The notes: a model not told the origin generated them from the letters alone. 64,000 nucleotides of DNA from DASZVB01 sp035545855 (GCA_035545855.1 DASZXK010000013.1:1-64000); one strand, 5' to 3'. Numbered from the stretch's first letter, positions 17,503 through 27,248 are shown. Made by a program: numbers and translations.

Positions 17503-18242
17503 GCCGCCCTCGAACCCCGCGGAGGCACGGCGCGCTCGGGCGCCTGCTCCACGTCCGAGACGATGCGTCCGTCGCGAACGACGAGCACGCGTGACGCGAA
17601 GCGCGCGACGTCGGGCTCGTGGGTCACGTACAGGATCGTGAGCCCTTCGCGCCAGAGCTCCTGGAAGAGGGCCATCACCTCGATGCTCGTCTTCGAGTCG
17701 AGGTTGCCCGTCGGCTCGTCGGCGAGCACCAGGGACGGCGCGTTGACGATGGCCCGCGCGATGGCGACACGCTGTTGTTGGCCGCCGGAGAGCTGCGACG
17801 GGCGATGCCCCGCTCGGTCCGCGAGCCCGACGCGAGCCAGGGCGGCCCGGGCGCGCTCGCGCCGTTCCTCCCGGCCGAAGCCCGCGTAGACGAGCGGCAA
17901 TTCGACGTTCTCGAGCGCGCTCGTCCGCGGGAGAAGGTTGAAGCTCTGGAAGACGAAGCCGATGAAGCGGTTCCGGATTTCCGCGAGCTCCGAGCGACTC
18001 GCGTGCGAGACGTCCTGCCCGGCGAGCAGATAGCGACCGGTCGTCGGACGATCGAGGCAGCCGAGCACGTTCATCAGCGTCGACTTGCCGGAGCCCGATG
18101 CGCCCATCACGGCCACGAATTCGCCGCGTCGGACGCGGAGGCTCACGCCGTCGAGCGCGCGAAACTCCTCTCCGCCGAGCGCGTAGACCTTGGTCAAGGC
18201 GTCGGCCTCGATGATGAGCGGTCGTTCCGGAGCGGCGCTCAT
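17499..18242 (-). CDS. MacB/LolD-type ABC transporter ATPase
   Basis: 247 aa. Walker A GASGSGKST, Q-loop FQSFNLLPRTSALENVELP, signature LSGGQQQRVAIARAI, Walker B LVLADEPTGNLD and the switch His in YVTHEPDVA are all present. It powers the FtsX-type permease encoded next. The ATG start overlaps the adaptor stop (ATGA) and its own stop overlaps the permease start, so the three exporter proteins are made in a coupled way. Confidence 0.94.
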   Translation of the reverse strand: MSAAPERPLIIEADALTKVYALGGEEFRALDGVSLRVRRGEFVAVMGASGSGKSTLMNVLGCLDRPTTGRYLLAGQDVSHASRSELAEIRNRFIGFVFQSFNLLPRTSALENVELPLVYAGFGREERRERARAALARVGLADRAGHRPSQLSGGQQQRVAIARAIVNAPSLVLADEPTGNLDSKTSIEVMALFQELWREGLTILYVTHEPDVARFASRVLVVRDGRIVSDVEQAPERAVPPRGSRAA

Positions 18243-19471
18243 GGGGTCGAGCCTTCCTTCACCACCTCGGAAATGGCGACGTCGCCCGCCTGGACGGGCC
18301 CGGAGACGATTTCCGTCCAGGTGCCGTCGGTGATGCCCGGGCGGATGGGCACGCGAACCGGGGCCCCGGCGCGGAGCAGCCAGACGGGTCGCTCGTCGGG
18401 CGCGAAGGACGCCTCCTTCGCGTCGTTCGTCCCGTCGCCGGGCGCGGGCCGGTAGCGCAGCGCCGCGTTCGCGACGCGGAGGACCTCCGCCTTCTCCGCG
18501 TACACGATCTCGACGTTCGCCGTCATGCCCGGCTTCAGCAGCCGCTCGGAGTTGTCGACGTCGATGACGACGTCGTACGTGACGACGTTCTGTATCGTCT
18601 GGGCGTTGTCGCGAAGCTGCCGCACCGTTCCCGGAAATCTTCGTCCCGGGTAGGCGTCCACCTGGAACGAGACGACGGTCCCTTTTCGGATCTTTCCGAT
18701 GTCCGCCTCGGGGACGCTCGTGTCCACCTGCATCCGTGTCGGATCCTGCGCGATGGTGAAGAGGATCGGCGCCTGAAGCGTCGCCGCGACCGTCTGGCCC
18801 ACGTCCACGTTGCGGGAGATCACGACGCCGTCGATCGGGGATGCGATGCGCGTGTAGCGGAGGTTCAGATTCGCCTGGTCCAGGGCCGCCTGGCTCTGGG
18901 ACACGGCCCATCGCGCGGACACCACGTCGGCCTTTGCCACGCCGAGAGCCGCTTCGGCCGTGTCGAGCTCGGAGCGCGAGGCGATGCCTTCGAGCTGGAG
19001 CGCCCGGGCGCGCGCGTACTGTCGATCGGCGTTGACCGCCTGCGCCTCGGCGCGCGCCAGGGCCGCGACGGCTGCGCCGTTGTTGGCGCGCGCCTGCGCC
19101 ACCGCGGCTTTGAAGAGCGACGGCTCGATCGTCGCGACGACCTGCCCCTTCCGCACCTCGGAACCGAAGTCCGCGCTCAGCGACTCGATGCGCCCGGACA
19201 CCTGACTGCCGACGCTGACGGTGACGAGCGCGCTCAGCGTACCGCTCGCGGTCACCTTCGCGACGATGAGCCCACGAGCGACCGGCGTGGTTTCGTAGCG
19301 TACGGCGGGCTTCGAGGGACGGTTCACGGCCCTCCAGAGTACGAGGGCCGCCGCGGCGAGCGCCGCGACGAGTGCGCCCCAGCGCACGACGCGCAGCCAT
19401 TGCCGGCGACGCGGGCGAACGTCTCCCGACGGTGCCGGCCGCGCGACGTCGAGTACCTGGGCGGCCGACAT
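18239..19471 (-). CDS. MacA-like periplasmic adaptor subunit
   Basis: 410 aa from the ATG at 19471. One membrane anchor (about residues 28-48, WGALVAALAAAALVLWRAV), then lipoyl-like halves (TVSVGSQVSGRIESLSADFGSEVRKGQVVATIEPS and RYTRIASPIDGVVISRNVDVGQTV) bracketing a coiled-coil hairpin rich in Ala. It links the inner-membrane ABC transporter to an outer-membrane channel. An in-frame start at 19513 would lie upstream of the sigma-54 element and is rejected for that reason. First gene of the exporter operon. Confidence 0.92.
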   Translation of the reverse strand: MSAAQVLDVARPAPSGDVRPRRRQWLRVVRWGALVAALAAAALVLWRAVNRPSKPAVRYETTPVARGLIVAKVTASGTLSALVTVSVGSQVSGRIESLSADFGSEVRKGQVVATIEPSLFKAAVAQARANNGAAVAALARAEAQAVNADRQYARARALQLEGIASRSELDTAEAALGVAKADVVSARWAVSQSQAALDQANLNLRYTRIASPIDGVVISRNVDVGQTVAATLQAPILFTIAQDPTRMQVDTSVPEADIGKIRKGTVVSFQVDAYPGRRFPGTVRQLRDNAQTIQNVVTYDVVIDVDNSERLLKPGMTANVEIVYAEKAEVLRVANAALRYRPAPGDGTNDAKEASFAPDERPVWLLRAGAPVRVPIRPGITDGTWTEIVSGPVQAGDVAISEVVKEGSTP

Positions 19472-19486
19472 GACGATCGGAGCGTC

Positions 19487-19502
19487 AGCAAGGATCGTGC
19501 CC
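19487..19502 (-). promoter_or_regulatory. Sigma-54 promoter of the MacAB-like exporter
   Basis: Minus-strand GGGCACGATCCTTGCT matches all but the first base. The predicted start near 19476 gives a leader of about 5 bases to the ATG at 19471. Confidence 0.8.
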
Positions 19503-19719
19503 CCGGAGCGCATCCACGCGGAGCAGCCGCGGATTTCGGCTCCCCCGCTCCCGCCGCTCGAGGAAGCTCGCGACGGCGTCGTCGAGCGTCGCGAGTGCCG
19601 CTCCGGAGGGGCGCAGAGTTTGCGATTCGTCGCAGGGGGCGCACGGGAACCGGGGCCGCGGCCCCGCGAGCGCGACCCGTTTCTCGGGTGCGTGTCTCGT
19701 GCGGGTGCGCGCGAGCGGC

Positions 19720-19735
19720 TGGCACGGGCGCTGCA
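19720..19735 (+). promoter_or_regulatory. Sigma-54 promoter of the SGNH esterase unit
   Basis: TGGCACGGGCGCTGCA: perfect -24 block, CTGCA at -12. Predicted start near 19746, leaving a leader of about 120 bases that contains a 20-codon ORF. Confidence 0.7.
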
Positions 19736-19804
19736 GCGCTGGCGACAGCACCCGGGGAGACGGACGGGCAGAGACCCCGCGCACCTCGAGCAGGAGCACG
19801 CCAG

Positions 19805-19867
19805 ATGTTCGACCGAGAACCCGTCGGTGCCCTCGCACCGGCTCGGATGACGCCCGAGAGGTCGTGA
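19805..19867 (+). CDS. Candidate 20-aa leader peptide
   Basis: A 20-codon ORF (starts MFDREPVGALAPAR) has its own AGGAG nine bases upstream. Its TGA overlaps the ATG of the esterase gene (TGATG). It could be a translated leader coupling esterase translation; no conserved function can be read from the sequence, and chance cannot be excluded. Confidence 0.3.
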   Translation: MFDREPVGALAPARMTPERS

Positions 19868-20973
19868 TGTCGTCGCTCCGCGCGCTCGCGGTGGCCCTCG
19901 TGGCCTGCGTCGGCACCCCGGCCGACGGCGACGAGGCGCGGTACTCTCGCAGCCGTTCCTCCCCGTCCGAGCTCTTCGAAGTTCCGTCGGCGGCAGCGGC
20001 CACTGGCCCAGGCTTCCGGATCGTGGGCCGGACGAGCGGCACCCAATCTCCCCGGTTCCAGTGGTCAGGAGTCAGCATCGACGCTCGCTTCCGGGGTCGG
20101 TCCATAGTCGCGGATCTGGATGCCGGCGAGGACGGCTGGTTCCAGGTGGTCGTGGACGGAAAACCGCTGTCGCGAATCGGAGGGGTCGGGGGACGCCGGA
20201 AGTACCGCCTCGCGGAAGATCTCTCGCTCGGGATGCACGAAGTCGTCTTGTGGCGGCTCACCGAGCCCGACGACGAGGCGCCTTCGACCTTCTACGGCCT
20301 GTCCGCGCCCGGGGGCCGGCTCCTCTCGCCTCCGGTGCACGCTCACGCCCTCGAGGTGATCGGGGACTCCATCACGTGCGGCTACGGCGCGGAAGACGTC
20401 GACCCGTGCCGGTTCCGTTACACGACGGAGAACAACTACGCGGCGTACGCGTCGGTGGCGGCTCGCGCCGTCGACGCGGATCTGCACACGGAGTGCTGGT
20501 CCGGAAAGGGCATGTTTCGCAACTACGACGGCTCGACCGACGAAGCGATGCCGGCACTGTTCGCTCGCGCTCTCCCGACCGACCCGAAGAGCCGCTGGGA
20601 CTTCTCGTTCGTTCCGGACGCCGTGATCGTCAATCTGGGCACCAGCGACTTCCACAAGGGAGATCCGGGTAGACGGTTCGTGACCGCCTACGAGCGCTTC
20701 GTCTCCCAGCTCCGAGAACGCTATCCGCAGGCGTACCTGTTCGTCCTGATCGGCCCGATGCTCACCGGGCAGAGCCTCCAGCGCGCCCGTGAGTATCTCG
20801 ACGAGGTCGTCCACGATCGGCAGACGCGCGGAGACGCCCGGATTCGTCACATTCGCGTGCCTCCGCAGGAACCGAGGAACGGCCTTGGCTGCTATCGCCA
20901 CCCCACCGTGGAAACGCACCGCCTGATGGGCGAAGACCTCGCGGCCGAGATGCGCGCCGTGCTCCGCTGGTGA
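19867..20973 (+). CDS. Secreted SGNH/GDSL hydrolase, CE2 acetyl esterase-like
   Basis: 368 aa with an N-terminal export signal (SSLRALAVALVACVGTPADG). The first half is a beta-sandwich-like domain (about residues 40-155) typical of carbohydrate esterase family 2, and the second half is SGNH: block I VIGDSITCGYG with the catalytic Ser, block III GTSDF, and a late CYRHPTVETH holding the His. It probably deacetylates polysaccharides or other acyl esters outside the cytoplasm. GAGAGG five bases before the ATG supports the start. Confidence 0.85.
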   Translation: MSSLRALAVALVACVGTPADGDEARYSRSRSSPSELFEVPSAAAATGPGFRIVGRTSGTQSPRFQWSGVSIDARFRGRSIVADLDAGEDGWFQVVVDGKPLSRIGGVGGRRKYRLAEDLSLGMHEVVLWRLTEPDDEAPSTFYGLSAPGGRLLSPPVHAHALEVIGDSITCGYGAEDVDPCRFRYTTENNYAAYASVAARAVDADLHTECWSGKGMFRNYDGSTDEAMPALFARALPTDPKSRWDFSFVPDAVIVNLGTSDFHKGDPGRRFVTAYERFVSQLRERYPQAYLFVLIGPMLTGQSLQRAREYLDEVVHDRQTRGDARIRHIRVPPQEPRNGLGCYRHPTVETHRLMGEDLAAEMRAVLRW

Positions 20974-21019
20974 AGAGCACGGCGGCGGACGGTGGAGACC
21001 GAGTGCGTCCGTCTCGCGA

Positions 21020-22090
21020 TCAGTCGACCGCGGAAACTCCGCTGCTCAGGGGCGCGCAGACGAACCAGTCGGGCGGCGGCGGCGCGCTCGACGGCATGGT
21101 CACCTCGTTCGCCGGCTCGCCGACGGCGCCGGCGGTCGGGACGCCGGCGAGCACCGCACCCCCTCCTTCCAGATGACCGCGGAGAGCGTCCTCCAACCCT
21201 CGCGAGAACTCCTCCATCCCGCGGAAGCGTGCGTCCCGCGACTTCGCCAGCGCGCGCTCGAACACGCCGTCGAGCGCCGACCCGAGGCCGCGGAGCAGCA
21301 TGGAGACGGGGGGCAAGGACGCGCTGCGGACGCGGTTCAGCGTGGCGGCCACGTCGCGTCCGGCGAACGGCCGCTGGCGCGTGAGCATTTCGTAGAGCAC
21401 GAGGGCGAGCGCGTACTGGTCCGTGCGCGCGTCGACGAGGTCGTTGCAGCCGTTTGCCTGCTCGGGGGCCATGTACTCCGGCGTCCCGAGCAAGCCTTCA
21501 CCCGCGGACTCCGGGACGTCGGAGTCGAGCTCCTTGGAGATGCCGAAATCCAGCAACTTCGCGTGGACCCGTCCGTCCTCATCCGTGCAGAGGAAGATGT
21601 TCGCCGGTTTGACGTCGCGATGAACGATCGCTCGAGCGTGGGCAGCCGCGAGCGCCTCGCCGATCTGGCCGGCGATGCGGACGCAGTCACCGAGAGGCAT
21701 CGGCCCGCGGCGGATGCGATCTCGAAGAGGCTCGCCCTCGAGGAACTCGAGCACCAGGAACGGCAGACCAGAATCCGTCCAGCCGTCGTCTTTGAGGCGC
21801 ACGACGTGCGGGTGCTCGACCCGCCTCAGCATGTCGGCCTCGGCGCAGAATCGCGCTCGGACCTCCGGATCGAACGCAAACGCGCTTGCCAGCAGCTTCA
21901 CGACGACCGGCTTCCCCGAATCCGCGTCCTGTCCCGCGAACACGGTCGAGGTGCCGCCCTCGTCCAGCTTCTCGACGATCCGATACTTCCCGCCGACGAG
22001 GCGCCCGATCCACTCGGCGCTGCGCGGGGTCTCCGTCGGGCCCGTGTGTGACGCCAGCGTCTCGGCGCGATCGAAGGCTTCGGCGTTCAT
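21020..22090 (-). CDS. Ser/Thr protein kinase (Hanks type), soluble
   Basis: 356 aa. The kinase domain spans about residues 31-300: glycine loop LDEGGTSTVFAG, VVVKLLAS with the ATP Lys, HRDVKPANIF catalytic loop, LLDFGISK metal-binding loop and GTPEYMAPEQ. No membrane segment is visible; the last ~50 residues are low-complexity and Pro/Gly rich. It probably phosphorylates cytoplasmic stress-response proteins. The ATG at 22090 is chosen because the alternative at 22108 falls inside the sigma-54 promoter. Confidence 0.92.
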   Translation of the reverse strand: MNAEAFDRAETLASHTGPTETPRSAEWIGRLVGGKYRIVEKLDEGGTSTVFAGQDADSGKPVVVKLLASAFAFDPEVRARFCAEADMLRRVEHPHVVRLKDDGWTDSGLPFLVLEFLEGEPLRDRIRRGPMPLGDCVRIAGQIGEALAAAHARAIVHRDVKPANIFLCTDEDGRVHAKLLDFGISKELDSDVPESAGEGLLGTPEYMAPEQANGCNDLVDARTDQYALALVLYEMLTRQRPFAGRDVAATLNRVRSASLPPVSMLLRGLGSALDGVFERALAKSRDARFRGMEEFSRGLEDALRGHLEGGGAVLAGVPTAGAVGEPANEVTMPSSAPPPPDWFVCAPLSSGVSAVD

Positions 22091-22103
22091 GGCCGTTCGC
22101 CTC

Positions 22104-22119
22104 TGCAACTTCGGTGCCG
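22104..22119 (-). promoter_or_regulatory. Sigma-54 promoter of the Ser/Thr kinase gene
   Basis: Minus-strand CGGCACCGAAGTTGCA. The -12 C (22105) is 15 bases from the ATG at 22090; the predicted leader is about 3 bases. Confidence 0.75.
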
Positions 22120-22198
22120 GTCCGTTTGCTCGGCGCGCAGCGGAATCGCTCCCCGACGGAGGCGCACGGATTGCGCAACCGGCGCTGGCGGCGCCGCC

Positions 22199-24586
22199 CT
22201 AGTCCGGGGGCGAGGTCGCGAACACCCCCGCCAGCACCTCGAGGAGCTCTTCGACTCTCACGGGCTTCGTGAGGTAGTGATTGAAGCCGGCTCGCGTCCC
22301 GCGCTCGCGATCGCGCGCGGTGGCCGCTGCGGTGAGCGCGATGACGGGAATGTGACGCGTCTCGGGCAGGCTCCGAAGCACCTCGAGCGCCTCCAGGCCG
22401 CTCATGCCCGGCAAATTGATGTCCATCAGGACGACGTCCGGACGGAGGCTCTTCGCCGTCGTCACGCCCTCCTCGGCCGTCGGAGCCGTCGTGAGGGTGA
22501 CGCCGTCGACGCTTCCGAGGAGGTCGCGCATGAAAGCCACGTTGGCGGGGTTGTCCTCGACGTAGAGTACCCTGCGCTCGCGGGCCCCGACGAGATCCAC
22601 GTCACGCGCACGGGTACTCGGGGGAGGCGCGGCCGGCCTGCCCGACTCGTCCACGGGAAGGTCCACCCAGAACGCGGACCCCTCGCCCGGGGTGCTCCGG
22701 AACCCGACGCTTCCGCGCATCAGTTCCGCGAGGCGCTTGGTGATGACGAGCCCGATTCCCGTTCCCTGGATGGGGCCGGCTTCTTGCCCTGCTCGCTGAA
22801 ACGGTTGAAACAGCACGCTCTGCTTCTCGAAGGGGATGCCCATTCCGGAGTCCTCGACCAGGATCCGGACGTGCCCCGGGTCCGGGACGGACACCTCGAA
22901 TACGACGCGCCCGCCATGGTCCCGGTTGTACTTGATGGCGTTCGAGCCGAGGTTCATGAGGATCTGGATGAAGCGAACGCGATCGACCTTCGCCATCGCC
23001 AGGGCCGGCGGTAGCGGCCTCGTTTCGAGCGCGATTCCGCGGCGAGCCGCGATGGGCCCAAGCGAGCTCGTCACCTCGGCGAGCACGTCCGAGACATCGA
23101 CGGGCTCCGTCGAAACGGAGACGCGACCCGACTCGATCCGGGCGAGGTCCAGGATGTCGTCGATCAGGCGGAGCAGGTGTTCGGCGCTGCCGAGGATCTG
23201 CCGGACCCGATCCAGGTTCCGCTCGGACAGAGGCTCCTTCCGGTCGCGCTGAAGGAGCTGCGCGAATCCCAGGATCGAGTTCATGGGCGTTCTGAGCTCG
23301 TGACTCATGGACGACAGGAAGTCGCTCTTCGCCTCGCTGGCGGCCTCCGCGTCACGGCGGGCGACGCGAAGCTCCTCGCTTCGCTTCTCGTCTTCGGTGA
23401 CGTCCCAGACGACCTCGACGACACCGCCTTCGGGCGTCGGCTGGCTGAAGAAACGAAGGCTCCGCCCGTCCGCCATGCGAACGTCGATCGTTCGCGGTCG
23501 CTCCCGTCGGCCGCTCGAGCATTGTCGCCTGAAAGCGTCCCGATCGACCCCGGCGGGTAGCGCGGCTCCCGGAAGCCATCCATCCAGAAGGTCCTCGTGG
23601 GTCGATCCGAGCAGCGGCCCCTGTGTGGACGGGAACAGACGGCGATAGACGCTGTTACAAAGCACCATCCGGTCGTCGGCGTCGAACAGCGCGACGGCGT
23701 CCTGCATGCTCTCCACGGCGCTCGCGAGGCGATCGGCGACGAGCCTGGCCGCTGCCTCCGCTTGTCTTCGCTCCGTCGTGTCCCGGATCGCGGCGGAGAC
23801 CGTCATTCCGCGGTCCGTGCGAAGGGGACTCAAGCTCACCTCGATGGGGACCTCCGTGCCGTCCTTCCGGCGGCCGAAGAGCTCCAGGCCGTCGCGCATC
23901 GGTCGAGCCGTGGGGCCGGTGAAGAAGGCCGCGACGTGGCCGCGGTGCACGTCCCGAAATCGCTCGGGCACGAGCAGGTCCATCGGCCTGCCGAGGAGTT
24001 CCGCACGAGCGTAGCCGAACAAGGATTCGGCCCTCGTGTTGACCAGCTCGATCGACCCGCCTTCCGTGACGACGACGATGGCGTCCGGGGCCGTGTCGAG
24101 GAGCTGCGCGAACCGCCTCTCGGAGCGAACGACGAGCTGCTGGACGGTCTCGTCGTGGCGCGCTTCTCGCTCTCTCAGCTGCACGAGATCCGTCACGTCC
24201 TCGACGCAGTGGATGATGTACTCCACGCTTCCGTCATCGGTCAGGACGGGCGAATTGACGGGGCTCCAGTGACGCTCCTCGAAGCCTCCGCCCTCGGACT
24301 CCGGTCGCCGGATGTCGTACTTCTGGATCTCCATCCTGTCCGGGCGCCGATGCGAGAGGACTCGCTCGAGGGAGGCACGGAGCTTCGCCACGCCGTCCGC
24401 CGCGGGATCGTCCGGATTGTCCGGGAAGACCTCGAAGAGAGGTCGCTCGACGATGTCCTCTCGTCGAGTCATGGTCGCGCGGAGGTACGCGTCACTCACG
24501 CCGACGATGGTGAGATCGGGCGAGAGGACCAGGTAGCATCCGGGGGCGGCCTGGAACAGACGACGGAAGTCCGGTGACGCTCTCAC
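22199..24586 (-). CDS. Hybrid sensor histidine kinase (PAS-PAS-PAS-HK-REC)
   Basis: 795 aa, no membrane segment. Three PAS-like domains (about residues 5-145, 155-275, 285-400) precede a HisKA/HATPase core with SSMSHELRTPMNSILG (His429), an N-box GSNAIKYN, and GTGIGLVITKRL. A C-terminal receiver has DVVLMDINLPG with Asp722 and the conserved TKP Lys. It should sense a cytoplasmic redox or ligand signal and relay phosphate internally; no output domain or partner is encoded beside it. GTG start at 24586; no sigma-54 motif or good ribosome binding site was found upstream, so the start is approximate. Confidence 0.9.
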   Translation of the reverse strand: MRASPDFRRLFQAAPGCYLVLSPDLTIVGVSDAYLRATMTRREDIVERPLFEVFPDNPDDPAADGVAKLRASLERVLSHRRPDRMEIQKYDIRRPESEGGGFEERHWSPVNSPVLTDDGSVEYIIHCVEDVTDLVQLREREARHDETVQQLVVRSERRFAQLLDTAPDAIVVVTEGGSIELVNTRAESLFGYARAELLGRPMDLLVPERFRDVHRGHVAAFFTGPTARPMRDGLELFGRRKDGTEVPIEVSLSPLRTDRGMTVSAAIRDTTERRQAEAAARLVADRLASAVESMQDAVALFDADDRMVLCNSVYRRLFPSTQGPLLGSTHEDLLDGWLPGAALPAGVDRDAFRRQCSSGRRERPRTIDVRMADGRSLRFFSQPTPEGGVVEVVWDVTEDEKRSEELRVARRDAEAASEAKSDFLSSMSHELRTPMNSILGFAQLLQRDRKEPLSERNLDRVRQILGSAEHLLRLIDDILDLARIESGRVSVSTEPVDVSDVLAEVTSSLGPIAARRGIALETRPLPPALAMAKVDRVRFIQILMNLGSNAIKYNRDHGGRVVFEVSVPDPGHVRILVEDSGMGIPFEKQSVLFQPFQRAGQEAGPIQGTGIGLVITKRLAELMRGSVGFRSTPGEGSAFWVDLPVDESGRPAAPPPSTRARDVDLVGARERRVLYVEDNPANVAFMRDLLGSVDGVTLTTAPTAEEGVTTAKSLRPDVVLMDINLPGMSGLEALEVLRSLPETRHIPVIALTAAATARDRERGTRAGFNHYLTKPVRVEELLEVLAGVFATSPPD

Positions 24587-24782
24587 GATGTTTTCGGCTC
24601 GGCCGGGCGACGCTCAGCTCTCGATACCACGGGTAGTGACCGAACGTGCGCCATCGCGCGCGGACGTTTTTGTGGCCAGGGGGATGGACGCACGCGCTGC
24701 GCACGCGACCGAGCAGGGGGCGCGCGGTCGCAGATCTTGCGCGGGACGAACGCCGGCGCGTCGATGAACCGTCTGGCGAGCC

Positions 24783-27248
24783 CTACCTGGACGACAGGGG
24801 GAGTTCGTAGAGCGCGCTCCCCTTTCCCTGGGGAGCGTCGCCGACGAAGTAGACCGTCGATGCCTCCGCGGCCAGGGACGTGAGCGGCGTCTTTCGTCGC
24901 GCGACGAGCTCCGGAGCGGCGTTACCGTCGGCATCGGCGGCGACCCTCCACACTTCGGCGGGATGCTCGCCTTCGATCCAGTAGAGGAAGCCCGCGTCGA
25001 GGGCGAGCGAGCGCGGGTGCCGCCGGCGCTTCGAGAGAGCCTTCAGTTTGCCGCTCTTCCTGTCGAGCGACAGGACTCGGACGTCCTGCGCGAAGTAGAG
25101 CCGGTCTCGATCCATCTGGAGCTCGTCCGGACAGAGGGCGTCGAAGGACTCGCTCGTGCAGCGTCCGTGCGAGCACTCGACGCGCGAGAGGGGCTTCCCG
25201 GCGTCGCAGCAATACGTGCCCTCGCGATCGGCCGTGAAGGTGCGGGGCCAGACGTTGCACTCGAACGTCCGGGGCTTTTCCTTTTCCCCCAGCGCCTCGA
25301 GGGAGACGGAGAAGATGCGACGAAGCGCGGCGGGCGGCGCCGCGCGGTCCCGTGCCCCACCCGCCGACGATCGTTCCGCACGGTTCGACCACGACACGGT
25401 CCCGTCCGATGCGACGACGAGGGGCGTATCGCTCGCCAGCGGCCCGGCGATCCGGCGGGGGGTCGCCTTCGCGTCGTCGAGCGGTCGCGCGAACACGCCG
25501 TGGTCGGCCGAGACCCAGACGACGCGGCCGCCACCGACGGCGAGTGCCGTCACGCCGGCGACGTTCGATACGACGGACCCGTGCGTGCCGTCGGGTGCGG
25601 CGCGTTCGACCTCGTCGCCTCGCGCGCCCCGGAAGTAGGCGACGCCGTGGTCGACGGCGAGGACGCCCGCCGAGACCGCGTTCGCGAGGACGGTGGGAAC
25701 GCAGAGGCCGTCCTCGCACGGGGTGCTGCCGCAGGCGGCGCCGCACCGCCCGCAGTTCGAGGCGTCGCTCGAAAGTGCCGTCTCGCAGCCGTTCGACGGA
25801 GAGCGGTCGCAGTCGCCGAAGCCGGCGCGGCACGTGCTCTCGCACCGGGAGGCCACGCACCGGACCTGCTTCGCGCCGTTCTCGCTGCACGACGCGCCGC
25901 AGGCGCCGCAGTTCTTCTGGTCCGTGGCGAGGTCCGTCTCGCAGCCGTCGGACGGCTCGTGGTTGCAGTCTCCGAGGTGCGGCGCGCAGCTCGCCGCCCG
26001 GCACGCGCGATCTTCGCAGGACGCTCCGGGGCCGCAGGCGGTCCCGCACGCGCCGCAATTCGCCGCGTCCCGGCGGAGATCCGTCTCGCAGCCGTCCGTG
26101 CGGGCGCCGTTGCAGTCGGCGAACCCGGCGGGGCACTCCAGGGGCCTCCGGAACCATCGGTAAGCCCCGGCCGCCACCCCGCCGAGCGTCGCAACGACGA
26201 GGAACGCGACCAACGCGCGTCCGGTGCGTCGAGCGCCGGCCGGAGGGGGCTTCGATGACTCGAGCGCACCGGCCGACGGCGATCCCGCGCCGGAGCCCGC
26301 GCCGGGCTCGGGCGGCTCGGCCGGGGGAGCCGCGTTCGCGGCCGCCTTCAGGCGAGCCCAGAAGTCCGAGAGGACCCCGGGGCGCTCGAACTGGTCGATG
26401 GCGAGCGCCTCCGCGAAGAGGCCCTCCACTTCCGGCGAAACGTGGGCGCCGCGGCGGTTCGGCGTCGGTCGGTCGTCGCGGTTCGTCGTCGCCGCGCGGA
26501 GCTCCGCGTCCGTGATCCCGCGGAGCGGCGGGGCGAGCGTGAGCATCTCCACGAGCATCAGCGCGAGCGTGTAGATGTCGGTGTTCTCGGAGAGCTCGCC
26601 GTACGCCTCTCGGTCGTAGTGCTCGGGCGCGGCGTAGTCGGGGCTTCGCGCGAGCAACGTTCCGTCGACTCGTTGCAGGCGCAGCGCCTCGGTGCGCGCC
26701 ACTTCCTTCGCGAAACCGAAGTCGATGAGCTTCGCGCGCGGGGGCCTGTCCGGTCCGGAGATCTCCAGGAACACGTTCCGCGGGTTCACGTCCCGGTGGA
26801 CGATGCCCGCTTCGTGGCAGACGGACAGCGCGCGCGCCACCGGCTCGAGCAGCTCGATCGCTTCCCCGAGCGTGTACGGACGGCCGTCCATCGCGCGGCG
26901 CTCCAGCTCTTCGACGAGCGGATGCCCCTCGAGCCAATCCACGACGATGTACGGACGCTCGGCTCCGTCTCCCGGACAGACGACGCGGCCGTGGTCGAGG
27001 GCGCGGAGGATGTCGTCCGAGCGGAGCTGACTCAGGATCTGCGCCTCCCGCAGGAACATCTGCTCGAGCGTCGGGCGAACGGCATCTTCCACGAGCTCCG
27101 GGCGGAGCACCTTGATGGCGACGCTGCTCTTCAGCGCATCGTGCTCTCCGCGATAGATGAGCGCGACGCCACCCGCCGTCGACAGCTCGCGCACGACGTA
27201 GCGCCCGAGGTGCTGGCCGACGAGCCCGAGTGGATCGGCGTAGGGCAT
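24783..27248 (-). CDS. Membrane Ser/Thr kinase-like protein with Cys-rich ectodomain
   Basis: 821 aa. The kinase domain is residues about 15-310, followed by a Pro/Gly linker, one membrane helix (about 341-365), and three tandem repeats with the pattern GDCN-x4-DGCETDL-x2-D-x2-NCGACG-x2-C (about 370-520). The C-terminal ~300 residues look like a beta-propeller. The ATP Lys (VAIKVL), HRD Asp, DFG and APE motifs are kept, but the catalytic-loop Lys is Asn (HRDVNPRN, about residues 149-156), so activity may be weak or altered. The outer part probably senses an extracellular ligand or cell-wall state. AAAGGATCG upstream of the ATG supports the start. Confidence 0.88.
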   Translation of the reverse strand: MPYADPLGLVGQHLGRYVVRELSTAGGVALIYRGEHDALKSSVAIKVLRPELVEDAVRPTLEQMFLREAQILSQLRSDDILRALDHGRVVCPGDGAERPYIVVDWLEGHPLVEELERRAMDGRPYTLGEAIELLEPVARALSVCHEAGIVHRDVNPRNVFLEISGPDRPPRAKLIDFGFAKEVARTEALRLQRVDGTLLARSPDYAAPEHYDREAYGELSENTDIYTLALMLVEMLTLAPPLRGITDAELRAATTNRDDRPTPNRRGAHVSPEVEGLFAEALAIDQFERPGVLSDFWARLKAAANAAPPAEPPEPGAGSGAGSPSAGALESSKPPPAGARRTGRALVAFLVVATLGGVAAGAYRWFRRPLECPAGFADCNGARTDGCETDLRRDAANCGACGTACGPGASCEDRACRAASCAPHLGDCNHEPSDGCETDLATDQKNCGACGASCSENGAKQVRCVASRCESTCRAGFGDCDRSPSNGCETALSSDASNCGRCGAACGSTPCEDGLCVPTVLANAVSAGVLAVDHGVAYFRGARGDEVERAAPDGTHGSVVSNVAGVTALAVGGGRVVWVSADHGVFARPLDDAKATPRRIAGPLASDTPLVVASDGTVSWSNRAERSSAGGARDRAAPPAALRRIFSVSLEALGEKEKPRTFECNVWPRTFTADREGTYCCDAGKPLSRVECSHGRCTSESFDALCPDELQMDRDRLYFAQDVRVLSLDRKSGKLKALSKRRRHPRSLALDAGFLYWIEGEHPAEVWRVAADADGNAAPELVARRKTPLTSLAAEASTVYFVGDAPQGKGSALYELPLSSR

